This document shows, one piece after another, positions 1 to 7,411 of a stretch of 64,000 nucleotides of DNA. The first letter of the stretch is position 1; each line of letters starts with the position of its first letter. The notes under the pieces were generated by a model that ran no database searches, was not told the DNA's origin, and saw only the letters and a list, made by a program, of their open reading frames with translations. The DNA comes from Oscillospiraceae bacterium (GTDB lineage: Bacteria > Bacillota > Clostridia > Oscillospirales > Ruminococcaceae): the NCBI GenBank assembly GCA_021199855.1, contig JAJQHD010000048.1:1-64000 (forward strand). The letters are read 5' to 3'. A program made the position numbers and the translations under genes.

Positions 1-99
1 ATGAGGTTCCACCTGTTCCCATGCCGAACACAGAAGTTAAGCTCATTCTCGCCTACGATATTTGGATGGCGACGTCCTGGGAAAATTGGTGTTGCCGAC
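1..99 (+). rRNA. rrf: 5S ribosomal RNA, 3' part
   Basis: The first bases carry the conserved 5S core (CCATGCCGAACACAGAAGTT, about 19-38) followed by the usual helix and loop sequence ending near 99. The 5' end lies before the window, so this is the tail of an rRNA operon that continues into the tRNA genes on the same strand. The exact 3' end is estimated. Confidence 0.9.
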
Positions 100-105
100 A
101 CATTT

Positions 106-181
106 GCACCATTAGCTCAGTTGGTAGAGCAACTGACTCTTAATCAGTGGGTCCTGGGTTCGAGTCCCCGATGGTGCACCA
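106..181 (+). tRNA. tRNA-Lys (CTT)
   Basis: Cloverleaf with acceptor GCACCAT/ATGGTGC, TAGCTCAG D-arm and GGTTCGAGTCC T-arm. The anticodon loop CTCTTAA (137-143) has anticodon CTT, and CCA is encoded at 179-181. It lies 6 nt after the 5S gene and is probably co-transcribed with the rRNA operon. Confidence 0.96.
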
Positions 182-186
182 CCACT

Positions 187-261
187 GGCCCGTTGGTCAA
201 GCGGCTAAGACACCGGCCTCTCACGCCGGTAACGCGAGTTCGATTCTCGCACGGGTCACCA
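187..261 (+). tRNA. tRNA-Glu (CTC)
   Basis: Acceptor GGCCCGT pairs with ACGGGTC with one G-U pair. The anticodon stem CCGGC/GCCGG encloses loop CTCTCAC with anticodon CTC (220-222). The T-arm is GTTCGATTC and CCA is encoded (259-261). It lies 5 nt after tRNA-Lys and is followed by a terminator-like hairpin. Confidence 0.95.
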
Positions 262-263
262 TG

Positions 264-313
264 GCTCTTCACGAGGAATGCCTTGAGTTTCCCTCGTGAG
301 GGCTTTTTGTTAT
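264..313 (+). terminator. Rho-independent terminator after tRNA-Glu
   Basis: A hairpin of CTTCACGAGG (268-277) with CCTCGTGAGG (292-301) is followed by C and a T5 run. It would end the rRNA-Lys-Glu transcript. The next tRNA pair begins 30 nt later, so it may be read through or have its own promoter. Confidence 0.75.
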
Positions 314-343
314 TTTATGGTGTCTCATACGAGTTTACACTAA

Positions 344-420
344 GGGCCAATAGCTCAGTTGGTTAGAGCCACCGGCTCATAACCGGTCGGTCCGGGGTTC
401 GAGTCCCTGTTGGCCCACCA
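344..420 (+). tRNA. tRNA with CAU anticodon (Met, or Ile2 with lysidine)
   Basis: Acceptor GGGCCAA pairs with TTGGCCC. Stem ACCGG/CCGGT encloses loop CTCATAA with anticodon CAT (378-380), and CCA is encoded. The acceptor is fully paired at position 1, so it is not an initiator. Elongator Met is the likelier call, but the CTCATAA loop also occurs in tRNA-Ile2, where TilS modifies the C. The sequence alone does not settle the identity. Confidence 0.85.
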
Positions 421-424
421 CCTT

Positions 425-500
425 AGGGGTATAGCTCAGATGGTAGAGCAGCGGTCTCCAAAACCGCGTGCCGAGGGTTCAAGTCCTTCTGCCCCTGCCA
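425..500 (+). tRNA. tRNA-Trp (CCA)
   Basis: Acceptor AGGGGTA pairs with TGCCCCT. Stem GCGGT/ACCGC encloses loop CTCCAAA with anticodon CCA (458-460), discriminator G and encoded CCA (498-500). It follows the CAU tRNA by 4 nt and is followed directly by a strong terminator. Confidence 0.96.
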
Positions 501-541
501 ACCGTCAAACGGCTTTAATACGTCGTTTGACGGTCTTTTTA
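501..541 (+). terminator. Rho-independent terminator after tRNA-Trp
   Basis: A perfect 11-bp stem, ACCGTCAAACG (501-511) with CGTTTGACGGT (524-534), is followed by C and T5. It ends the tRNA cluster. Confidence 0.92.
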
Positions 542-590
542 TTTCTACACTTTCCTAAGTAAATACCTTTGATTTCTAACACTTTTTCTA

Positions 591-624
591 ATTTTAAAAG
601 CCAACGCATTACTACGTTGGCTTT
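591..624 (-). terminator. Terminator after the ABC exporter gene
   Basis: AAAGCCAACG (597-606) pairs with CGTTGGCTTT (615-624). On the minus strand the stem runs into TTTTAAAAT. It lies just beyond the exporter stop codon and faces the tRNA cluster, so it may work in both directions. Confidence 0.8.
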
Positions 625-647
625 ATGCTTACCTGGCTTCCTCTTCC

Positions 648-2426
648 TCATTCACCTATATAATTCTCCGCCTGCTTGGTGAACATTTCGCAGTACAAGC
701 CCTTCTTAGCCATCAGCTCGTCATGCGTTCCCATTTCGGCAACCTGTCCCTTGTCAATGACAATAATCTGGTCAGCCTTGACGACTGTTGAGAGGCGATG
801 TGAGACGAAAATAACCGTTTTATCTCTGCCGAGCTCGTAGATCTTCTTGAAGAACTCATACTCGGCATTCGGGTCTAAAGCACTTGACGGCTCATCGAAT
901 ACCAGAATATTTGCGTCCCTATAGTAAGCCCTGGCAATAGAGATTTTTTGCTTCTCGCCGCCGGAGAAGTCGACGCCCTCTTTATCAAATCGTGTCGAGA
1001 AGACGCTCTTTTCTTTCTTCGGAAGAGAATCTATCTTATCTTCCAATCCGGAGAACCTGATGCTGTCCTCAATCTTGCCGGAATCAATGTCTTTCTCGCC
1101 ACGGAAAGCGATATTTTCTTCCAAAGTAAGCGGAATATTCACCGAGTTCTGCAAGACAACCGACAATTGCTTGTACCACGAGGACAGGTCCACGTCGTTT
1201 ATGTCGGTTTCGCCATTGATGAGAATCTTTCCGCTCGTCGGAGGATAAAGTGCTAAAATCAGCTTTAAAAGTGTTGTCTTTCCTGCACCGTTTTCGCCGA
1301 CGATGGCGATTCTTGATCCGGCATGAATCGAGAAGGAAACGCTATTGAGCGCATTCTGCTCCTGATTCGGATATTTGAAGCTGACGTTTTCGAGCGTTAT
1401 CTCCTCGCAGTTGTCAATCTTCTCGGTGCCGTTCTGGACGTACTTCTCATCCTTAATATAATCCATATAGAATGATGCCTCGTTGACGTTGTTTTTGAGA
1501 TTTATGAACAAGCCGAGGAATTTGTTGAAGTTCTCCGCGAACTGCTGAACAGCCACAAACAGTGCCGAATAGGTGGCGACATCAAGCTGTCCCGCAAACA
1601 GCATATATTCGAAATAGAGATATGCCGAAAGTAGCTGAACATTGCCGAGGAGTATTGCGAGGTAATTCCACCTGAATCTCTGCCTGTCCTTCTTGTTGCC
1701 CTCAATAGCAATAGCCATGCCCTTTTCGTTGACCGTCTCTATCGAATAGTCGAAAGCCTCATTCAGCTTGACGGTGGAGACATAGTCCTTTTCGTTGAAA
1801 AGCCTCTGCAAATACTGCAAAAGTCTGACCTTCGGCAAACGCTCGGTGTTCTGATACTTGAACCACAAATCGTTGACCTTGTTCATGCAAAGATGCGAAA
1901 GAATCAGGGTTGCGAAGATTATAATCACAATTATAACGCTGACCTGACCGACGATATACGAAACACCTATCAAGGTCAAAATGCAGGTGATCATCTGCGA
2001 GAGTATGTTTATGACTTCATCGGCACCGACATATGTATAGTTCAGAGCCTTCTGAAGCGCATCATATTCACTGCTGTCCTCAAACGCCAGCATACTGTTT
2101 TCGTTCATCTTCCTGTAGATATGCTCCCGAAGCTCAACACTTATGTACTCGGTGTTCAAACTCTGCTTCAGCGTCAGTCTCCGCTCGACATACGCCCACA
2201 CCGAAATAATCAGGATATATCCGCAAATATACCCGACACCCAGCCACAGGTCTTCCTTATAGAGAAAAGCGTTCAACGACATCTTCGGCAGGTAAATCAC
2301 AAGCATATTGCTGATAAACCCATACAAGGTCGTTATGATGTAGATAAAGAAATAGGACTTGTGCGATTTCCAAGCGATTTCAAAGAAAAGCTTGTTGGTT
2401 TCTAAGAAAGTTTTTAGTTTTTTCAT
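648..2426 (-). CDS. ABC exporter, fused permease and ATPase
   Basis: A type I ABC exporter half-transporter of 592 aa. Hydrophobic helices fill roughly residues 25-310 of the membrane domain. The nucleotide-binding domain follows, with Walker A GENGAGKTT (377-385), signature FSGGEKQ (about 487-493), Walker B ILVFDEP (507-513) and switch His543. Such proteins work as dimers and export peptides, lipids or drugs; the substrate here cannot be read from sequence. No partner half-transporter adjoins it, so a homodimer is likely. It stands alone between a terminator and its own promoter, which has an unusual G6 tract next to the -10 also seen upstream of the small gene at 4336-4518. Confidence 0.92.
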   Translation of the reverse strand: MKKLKTFLETNKLFFEIAWKSHKSYFFIYIITTLYGFISNMLVIYLPKMSLNAFLYKEDLWLGVGYICGYILIISVWAYVERRLTLKQSLNTEYISVELREHIYRKMNENSMLAFEDSSEYDALQKALNYTYVGADEVINILSQMITCILTLIGVSYIVGQVSVIIVIIIFATLILSHLCMNKVNDLWFKYQNTERLPKVRLLQYLQRLFNEKDYVSTVKLNEAFDYSIETVNEKGMAIAIEGNKKDRQRFRWNYLAILLGNVQLLSAYLYFEYMLFAGQLDVATYSALFVAVQQFAENFNKFLGLFINLKNNVNEASFYMDYIKDEKYVQNGTEKIDNCEEITLENVSFKYPNQEQNALNSVSFSIHAGSRIAIVGENGAGKTTLLKLILALYPPTSGKILINGETDINDVDLSSWYKQLSVVLQNSVNIPLTLEENIAFRGEKDIDSGKIEDSIRFSGLEDKIDSLPKKEKSVFSTRFDKEGVDFSGGEKQKISIARAYYRDANILVFDEPSSALDPNAEYEFFKKIYELGRDKTVIFVSHRLSTVVKADQIIVIDKGQVAEMGTHDELMAKKGLYCEMFTKQAENYIGE

Positions 2427-2457
2427 TATATTTCCACCTTTCCTGCTTTATATATAC

Positions 2458-2484
2458 ATTTTACCCCCCACAAAAATTTGTCAA
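2458..2484 (-). promoter_or_regulatory. Promoter of the ABC exporter with G6 tract
   Basis: Reading the minus strand, TTGACA (2484-2479), a 15-nt spacer ending in GGGGGG (2469-2464), then TAAAAT (2463-2458). The spacer is 2 nt shorter than the sigma-A optimum of 17. The layout is the same as the promoter at 4551-4577, which suggests common control by a factor that acts on short-spacer promoters or binds the G tract. Confidence 0.6.
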
Positions 2485-2619
2485 GCTTTTTTTACAAAAA
2501 TATCGGATATTTTGACGAAAAAGGTGGACGAAAAAAGTGAAAGAGCTAAAAATATATTTATACCAATCAAACGAGTGCAAACCTGTTCATTAGAATCACC
2601 CCTTTCCGTCACTTCAAAA

Positions 2620-3237
2620 TTATTTCATAATGACATCGCGTGTCGTTTCAGAGATCAATTCGGCGTAGTATTCATTATCCTGTTGCGTAATTTGAAGTGT
2701 GAGTTCATAAACAAGCTCATCTTCCATATCAATAGATGAAATGAATACCGTGTAGGGGATGACCTCTGTTTCGCTCGGAATGAAAATATAGTAGTTCTGA
2801 CTGGGATCAATGGCTATCCCGACAATTTCATCAATGTATTCATTGAAATTTCCATGTGTAATAACCGAAATTGACGCAACCGTATCATTTGCTGTATTTT
2901 CGCAAGAAAACACAAAACCGAGAATACCCGAACTAGTTTCAAAATAGCTTACTGGGACGCTGACGCCTTGTTCCAGTTTTGTCGTTACTATATCTGCATT
3001 ATCTGGAGAAATTGCGTATGCTGTTAAGACGAATGGCAAAGTAGTTTCATCACTACTATCAATGTGAGATAGACCAATTCCTAATACAATGGCAATTACC
3101 AAAAAACAAGCGCAGGCTTTCATAAACGGCTTGCGGAATATTCGGGTATGCAGAGTAACTCTGCGAAACGCAATCGCCTCAGAAATCAATTCATCATCAA
3201 GGTACTGCATAGCCTCAACTATTCTTGGAATTCTCAT
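2620..3237 (-). CDS. Probable anti-sigma factor or membrane partner of the ECF sigma
   Basis: A 205-aa protein with a short cytoplasmic N-terminus (motif YLDDELISEA at about 12-21), one hydrophobic segment at about 40-57, and an extracytoplasmic C-terminal region of about 145 residues without a family I recognise. Its ATG overlaps the sigma factor stop by 4 nt (ATGA at 3234-3237), which implies translational coupling. Position, coupling and single-pass topology are typical of clostridial ECF partner proteins that hold the sigma factor at the membrane. The role is inferred from context; no zinc-binding anti-sigma HxxxCxxC motif is visible. Confidence 0.7.
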   Translation of the reverse strand: MRIPRIVEAMQYLDDELISEAIAFRRVTLHTRIFRKPFMKACACFLVIAIVLGIGLSHIDSSDETTLPFVLTAYAISPDNADIVTTKLEQGVSVPVSYFETSSGILGFVFSCENTANDTVASISVITHGNFNEYIDEIVGIAIDPSQNYYIFIPSETEVIPYTVFISSIDMEDELVYELTLQITQQDNEYYAELISETTRDVIMK

Positions 3238-3788
3238 ATCTCGACACCTTCTTTCCTTAAATACTCTCTCAATTCATTACGAGTATGATACAGCATGGAT
3301 TTGACTTTACTTTCTGTAAATGAGTATTTTTCAGCAATGTCGCTTACGGTATCAAAAAACCAATATTTGCGAATGAATACAGCACGAACGACCGGTCTTT
3401 TGGTGCGTAGAAAATCACTTATCTTCTCTCCAATTTCTTGCTCATTCACATCAGGCATAATCGTGTTGTCCGGCAAAACATCTTCAAGCTCGTGTAATGA
3501 TACAACGGCAGTTGAAGTGCGTTTATGTGCTTTGTTATGTTCTAGCCTTTTCAGCGATAGATTTCTTGTTATCTTGCAGATAAAGGCTGCAAAGTGATTT
3601 GGTCTGGCTGGCGGGATTGTATTCCACACGCCCAAATATGTATCGTTCACGCATTCCTCCGAATCTTCTTCGTTGCCTAAAACATTGATAGCGACACTAA
3701 AGCATAATCGTCCATATTTTGTGTCGGTTTCCTTAATTGCTTTTTCATCGCGTGCAAAATACAGCTCAATAATTGCCAAATCATCCAT
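3234..3788 (-). CDS. ECF sigma factor (sigma-70 family)
   Basis: A 184-aa sigma factor. Region 2 lies at about residues 20-75 (DSEECVNDTYLGVW, the sigma2 core) and region 4 at about 120-178, with a helix-turn-helix (TVSDIAEKYSFTESKVKSML). The length and the missing regions 1 and 3 fit the ECF group. The start has a good site, AGGAG 9 nt upstream. A near-perfect 30-nt element about 45 nt upstream of this gene is repeated upstream of the small gene at 3942-4253 and looks like its own target promoter. The following gene is the probable anti-sigma. The inducing signal is unknown. Confidence 0.92.
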   Translation of the reverse strand: MDDLAIIELYFARDEKAIKETDTKYGRLCFSVAINVLGNEEDSEECVNDTYLGVWNTIPPARPNHFAAFICKITRNLSLKRLEHNKAHKRTSTAVVSLHELEDVLPDNTIMPDVNEQEIGEKISDFLRTKRPVVRAVFIRKYWFFDTVSDIAEKYSFTESKVKSMLYHTRNELREYLRKEGVEI

Positions 3789-3835
3789 TTGTTTATCTCC
3801 TTTTTTTGATTCATCAGAGACCTTTCCCTTTTATA

Positions 3836-3861
3836 AGTACGATTTTCTCGCTACAGGTTGC
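3836..3861 (-). promoter_or_regulatory. Putative ECF-dependent autoregulatory promoter
   Basis: Reading the minus strand, GCAACC (3861-3856), 14 nt, then CGTACT (3841-3836). The AAC core of the -35 and the CGTA of the -10 match the general ECF promoter form. The surrounding 30 nt (3832-3861) recurs with one mismatch at 4277-4306. It lies about 48 nt before the sigma start codon, which fits positive autoregulation. Confidence 0.65.
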
Positions 3862-3941
3862 AAAAAAATGAATATTCTTTTTCTGCACAAAGAAATACCC
3901 GCACTGCCGTTGCCGACAGTATGAGTACTAAATACTTCAAG

Positions 3942-4253
3942 TCAGTTTATACGTTTATAAAATGCTCCTCTCCCCATTGATGCAACATAAATGTATTCCT
4001 CTGTGGCATCATCTCGAACAGAAAACACATAGTATGAAGTGCCATGCGCTCCAGTTATTTTGCCGAGTATCCAGCCTTTATCTTTGTGCGTGTGGTAGTC
4101 ATCACATATCACATAAGATACCCCATCATCAAAAATAACCTTTTCATTTTCGGGACCAGATAGCTTGCCGATTACCTGATTAGAATATAGTATTAAAGTT
4201 GCAAATAATAACGCCACAATAACTATGACGCTGACAATAACTCTTTTCTTCAT
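3942..4253 (-). CDS. Small membrane-anchored or secreted protein, probable ECF target
   Basis: A 103-aa protein with an N-terminal hydrophobic helix at about 5-24 after MKKR, then a soluble region of about 75 residues with no family I recognise. The helix may be an uncleaved signal anchor. Start context is AAAGGGTGG about 9 nt upstream. The element at 4281-4306 directly precedes it and matches the one upstream of the ECF sigma gene, so it is probably part of that regulon. An envelope stress role is inferred only from this. Confidence 0.7.
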   Translation of the reverse strand: MKKRVIVSVIVIVALLFATLILYSNQVIGKLSGPENEKVIFDDGVSYVICDDYHTHKDKGWILGKITGAHGTSYYVFSVRDDATEEYIYVASMGRGAFYKRIN

Positions 4254-4280
4254 CTAAATATACCACCCTTTCGCTCTATA

Positions 4281-4306
4281 AGTACGATTTTCTCGCTATA
4301 GGTTGC
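4281..4306 (-). promoter_or_regulatory. Second copy of the putative ECF promoter
   Basis: Reading the minus strand, GCAACC (4306-4301), 14 nt, CGTACT (4286-4281). Over 30 nt (4277-4306) it differs from the sigma gene copy at one base (T for C at 4299). It ends about 28 nt before the ATG of the small secreted-protein gene. Confidence 0.65.
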
Positions 4307-4335
4307 TAAAAACGATGTGGGTATTTACAATGGAA

Positions 4336-4518
4336 CTATTTTTTAAAAAGCCTATATGCCGAGCATATCACTGCTAAAATTACAAAACCTAAACAAACAT
4401 ACGCCGAAATCATAGCAGCATTAGGTTCACCATTGGCATAACAGAGCAAGCTAACAAAAAAGCTAATTGCCATGCACAGAACGCAGAGGATAAATAATCT
4501 TTGAAGAATTTGCCTCAT
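4336..4518 (-). CDS. Small two-helix membrane protein
   Basis: A 60-aa protein starting at the ATG at 4518. GGAAGGAG lies about 9 nt before that ATG, which favours it over the upstream ATG at 4545, whose codons overlap the ribosome site. Two hydrophobic segments (about residues 6-27 and 35-55) and a basic end (RLFKK) are seen. No family is recognised. It has its own promoter (4551-4577) with the G6 tract shared with the ABC exporter. Confidence 0.65.
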   Translation of the reverse strand: MRQILQRLFILCVLCMAISFFVSLLCYANGEPNAAMISAYVCLGFVILAVICSAYRLFKK

Positions 4519-4550
4519 ATTTGATTGCTCCTTCCTAAACTCCACCTAAT

Positions 4551-4577
4551 ATTATACCCCCCTAACTGTTTTGTCAA
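4551..4577 (-). promoter_or_regulatory. Promoter with G6 tract upstream of the small membrane protein
   Basis: Reading the minus strand, TTGACA (4577-4572), 15-nt spacer ending in GGGGGG (4562-4557), then TATAAT (4556-4551). Both hexamers are consensus but the spacer is 2 nt short, as in the exporter promoter at 2458-2484. Confidence 0.7.
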
Positions 4578-4617
4578 GACTTTCTTGCAAATTTTAGAGG
4601 GGTTTCCGAAAAGAGGC

Positions 4618-5022
4618 TTAACTCCTCATCAAATCCTGAATCGTAAACCCATCCAGATATTCCGAAATCATCTTATCAAGCCCTTGCCACATAGGGTATG
4701 ACCGGCATTCGTAGCGGCGCTCGCATTGTTCAATCGACTTGTCGACGCAGGAAACCGGGGCGAGTTCGCCTTCAGTGAGGCGGAGGATTTCGCCTACAGT
4801 GCATTTGTCGGGAGAACGGCTCAGCTTGTAGCCGCCACCTTTGCCACGTTGACCTTCTAAGACTCCGCCCGAAACAAGGCTCTTCACGATGGCTTCGAGG
4901 TATTTTTCCGAAAGGTTCTAACCGTCGGCAATCTCCTTAAGCGGGATATAATCCTCCGTCTCCCTCTCGGCTATATCAACAACAACTCTCAAGGCATATC
5001 TGCCCTTTGATGAGATAAACAT
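4618..5022 (-). pseudogene. iscR: IscR-like Rrf2-family regulator, interrupted by an amber codon
   Basis: From ATG 5022 the frame encodes a 134-codon Rrf2 protein with a TAG at codon 35 (4920-4918). The start (MFISSKGRYALRVVVDIAE) and the rest (LSEKYLEAIVKSL, GKGGGYKLSR) are typical of IscR/CymR. Three Cys in SCVDKSIEQCERRYECRS resemble the IscR [2Fe-2S] ligands. The stop falls in the helix-turn-helix, where relatives often have Gln; CAG to TAG is one transition. There is no other lesion. Re-initiation at GTG 4887 would give an 89-aa product lacking most of the DNA-binding domain. TAG is a normal stop elsewhere in the window (murB, the PHP gene). It faces away from sufC, as expected for a regulator of Fe-S assembly. 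A sequencing error is possible. Confidence 0.85.
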
Positions 5023-5048
5023 ACTATTCACTCCAATTCAGCTTTAGC

Positions 5049-5064
5049 TGTATACAAGTATACA
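5049..5064. promoter_or_regulatory. Palindromic operator candidate between iscR-like gene and sufC
   Basis: A perfect 7-bp inverted repeat TGTATAC-AA-GTATACA, 27 nt before the regulator start. One arm (TGTATACAA) recurs at 5198-5206 in the sufC leader. The position suggests an Rrf2/IscR-type operator controlling the regulator and possibly suf. Which protein binds is not known. Confidence 0.5.
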
Positions 5065-5134
5065 CCATCGGGAATCTGATTTCAAGCCCCGTCAAAAATC
5101 TTGATTTGTGCTGTCCAAAATGGGGCATATTCCC

Positions 5135-5163
5135 TTGACAAGCGGCTTCAAGTGTGTTACTAT
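5135..5163 (+). promoter_or_regulatory. Sigma-A promoter of the suf operon
   Basis: TTGACA (5135-5140), 17-nt spacer, TACTAT (5158-5163). It predicts a start near 5170 and a leader of about 57 nt that contains the half-site TGTATACAA (5198-5206). Confidence 0.8.
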
Positions 5164-5226
5164 ATCTTTAACCTACTTTTCGGGTTGGTTTTTATAATGT
5201 ATACAAAAAACGGAGTGTGAAATATA

Positions 5227-5985
5227 GTGTCCAAGTCTACACTTTTGAGTGTTAATAATTTGAACGTCTCGATTGACGATAAGCACATCCTGCATGATGT
5301 CAACATGCAGATTAACGAGGGCGAAGCCCACGTCCTTATGGGACCGAACGGCGCCGGCAAGTCGACTCTCGGCTATGCTCTTATGGGCAATCCCCAGTAT
5401 ACTATAAACTCAGGCGAAATAATTTTTGCTGGAAATGATATAACTGAAGAATCGCCGGACAAGCGTGCAAAAGCGGGAATGTTCCTTTCGTTCCAGACGC
5501 CGCTGGAAGTTCCCGGACTCACTGTTGAAAGCTTTTTAAGAAGCGCTCTGGAGCAGAGAACCGGCAAGAGAATCAAGCTTTTTGACTTCAAGAAGAAGTT
5601 TTCAGCCGCAATGGAGCTTCTCCAGCTCGACCCATCCTATGCGAAGAGAGACCTGAACGTCGGCTTCTCAGGCGGCGAGAAAAAGAAGACTGAAATTTTG
5701 CAGCTTCTCATGTTCCGCCCGAAGCTTGCAATCCTTGATGAGACCGACTCCGGTCTCGATGTCGACGCAGTAAGGCTCGTCTCAAAGGGAATCAAGACCT
5801 ATCTTGAAGAGGAAAACGGCGCACTCCTCGTCATCACTCATTCAACAAGAATTCTGGATGCCTTCGATATCGACAAGACCCACGTCATCGTTGACGGAAG
5901 AATTGTTGCCGACGGTGACGCCTCAGTTGTCGACGACATCAACGAAAACGGCTACGAGAAGTATATCGAGCTGGTGGGAAAGTGA
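5227..5985 (+). CDS. sufC: Fe-S cluster assembly ATPase SufC
   Basis: The 252-aa ABC-type ATPase of the SufBCD scaffold. Walker A GPNGAGKST is at about 38-46, signature FSGGEKKK follows, and Walker B runs into LDETDSGLDVDA. SufC has no membrane domain; it drives conformational change of SufBD during cluster assembly in the cytosol. The start is GTG at 5227 with GGAG 11 nt upstream. First gene of sufCBDSU. Confidence 0.96.
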   Translation: MSKSTLLSVNNLNVSIDDKHILHDVNMQINEGEAHVLMGPNGAGKSTLGYALMGNPQYTINSGEIIFAGNDITEESPDKRAKAGMFLSFQTPLEVPGLTVESFLRSALEQRTGKRIKLFDFKKKFSAAMELLQLDPSYAKRDLNVGFSGGEKKKTEILQLLMFRPKLAILDETDSGLDVDAVRLVSKGIKTYLEEENGALLVITHSTRILDAFDIDKTHVIVDGRIVADGDASVVDDINENGYEKYIELVGK

Positions 5986-5992
5986 GCGAACG

Positions 5993-7399
5993 ATGAAGGA
6001 AAAAAGTCAGGTCGAAAATATCGACCGCAACATGTATGATTTCCGGAACGAGGACACCGACAACTACAAACTCAACGCCGGTCTCACGGAAGAAATCGTC
6101 GACAAAATCTCAAAAGAGAAGAACGACCCTGCCTGGATGAATCTCTTTAGACTCCAGTCGCTACAGATATATAACCAGATGCAGGTTCCGAATTGGGGAC
6201 CGCCGATTGACGGGCTCGACATGGACAACATCGTCACATATGTGAGACCCAATACGAAGATGAGCGCAAAGTGGAGCGACGTTCCTGACGAAATCAAGGA
6301 TACATTCGAGCGCCTTGGAATCCCTCAGGCTGAGAGAAAATCTCTTGCCGGAGTAGGCGCACAGTACGACTCGGAGCTCGTCTATCACAATGTCCGTGAA
6401 GAAGTCGCCGCAATGGGTGTAGTATACACTGACCTCGAAAGTGCAATGCACGGCGAATATGCTGACATGATAAGAAGCCACTTCATGAAGCTTGTCAAGC
6501 CTACAGATCATAAATTTGCCGCGCTTCACGGCGCAGTCTGGTCGGGCGGTTCGTTCGTCTATGTCCCGCCGCATGTCAAGGTCGAGATTCCGCTTCAGTC
6601 ATATTTCAGACTGAACGCCCCCGGTGCCGGACAGTTCGAGCATACGCTTATAATAGTAGATGAGGGCGCAGACCTCCATTTTATCGAGGGTTGCTCTGCT
6701 CCGAAGTATAACGTCGCAAACCTCCATGCCGGATGCGTCGAGCTTTTTGTCGGCAAGAACGCCCGACTAAGATATTCGACCATCGAAAACTGGTCGAAGA
6801 ACATGTACAACCTCAACACCAAGCGTGCAACCGTCGAAGAGGGCGGCACGATGGAGTGGGTTTCCGGTTCCTTCGGCTCGCACGTCTCGTATTTGTATCC
6901 GATGACCATTTTGAAGGGCAAGAATTCCCGCATGGAGTTCACAGGAATCACCTTTGCCGGCAAGGGTCAGAACCTCGACACCGGCGCCAAGGTCGTCCAC
7001 ATCGGGGAGAATACATCGTCATATATAAATACAAAATCAATCTCCAAGGACGGCGGAATCAGCACCTTCCGTAGCTCCGTGATAGTCGGCAAGAACGCCC
7101 ACAAGAGCAAGGCAGCGGTTTCCTGCCAGTCACTGATGCTCGACGACATCTCCCGTTCCGACACAATCCCTGCGATGGATATCCGCACCGGCGACGCAGA
7201 CGTTGGACACGAAGCTCGGATTGGCAGAATCAGCGATGATGCGGTCTTCTACCTCATGTCCCGTGGCATTTCCGAGGAAGACGCAAGAGCAATGATTGTC
7301 GGAGGTTTCGCCGACAATGTCTCGAAGGAGCTTCCGCTTGAATACGCCGTCGAAATGAATAACCTCATCCGTCTTGAGATGAAGGGCGCAATAGGTTAA
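5993..7399 (+). CDS. sufB: Fe-S cluster scaffold SufB
   Basis: A 468-aa SufB; the ATG at 5993, 7 nt after the sufC stop, gives the family-typical N-terminus (MKEKSQVENIDRNMYDF). The frame is open further upstream but that part only overlaps sufC. The C-terminal half is the beta-helix core shared with SufD (VGHEARIGRI, FYLMSRGISEEDA). SufB with SufC and SufD builds the nascent cluster from sulfur delivered by SufS/SufU. The ribosome site is weak, so translational coupling to sufC is likely. Confidence 0.95.
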   Translation: MKEKSQVENIDRNMYDFRNEDTDNYKLNAGLTEEIVDKISKEKNDPAWMNLFRLQSLQIYNQMQVPNWGPPIDGLDMDNIVTYVRPNTKMSAKWSDVPDEIKDTFERLGIPQAERKSLAGVGAQYDSELVYHNVREEVAAMGVVYTDLESAMHGEYADMIRSHFMKLVKPTDHKFAALHGAVWSGGSFVYVPPHVKVEIPLQSYFRLNAPGAGQFEHTLIIVDEGADLHFIEGCSAPKYNVANLHAGCVELFVGKNARLRYSTIENWSKNMYNLNTKRATVEEGGTMEWVSGSFGSHVSYLYPMTILKGKNSRMEFTGITFAGKGQNLDTGAKVVHIGENTSSYINTKSISKDGGISTFRSSVIVGKNAHKSKAAVSCQSLMLDDISRSDTIPAMDIRTGDADVGHEARIGRISDDAVFYLMSRGISEEDARAMIVGGFADNVSKELPLEYAVEMNNLIRLEMKGAIG

Positions 7400-7411
7400 G
7401 GAGTGGATAAG

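Noticed and set aside
1..366. Protein-coding frame across 1-366
   Set aside because: It runs through 5S rRNA and two tRNA genes.
4918..4920. TAG recoded as an amino acid in this organism
   Set aside because: murB and the PHP gene end in TAG at sensible positions, so TAG works as a stop codon.
5170..5226. Riboswitch or attenuator in the sufC leader
   Set aside because: Only a weak AACC/GGTT pairing and a short U run are present in about 57 nt; no known aptamer could be recognised.
5804..5992. N-terminal extension of SufB
   Set aside because: These codons overlap sufC in another frame and do not resemble SufB; the ATG at 5993 gives the normal length.
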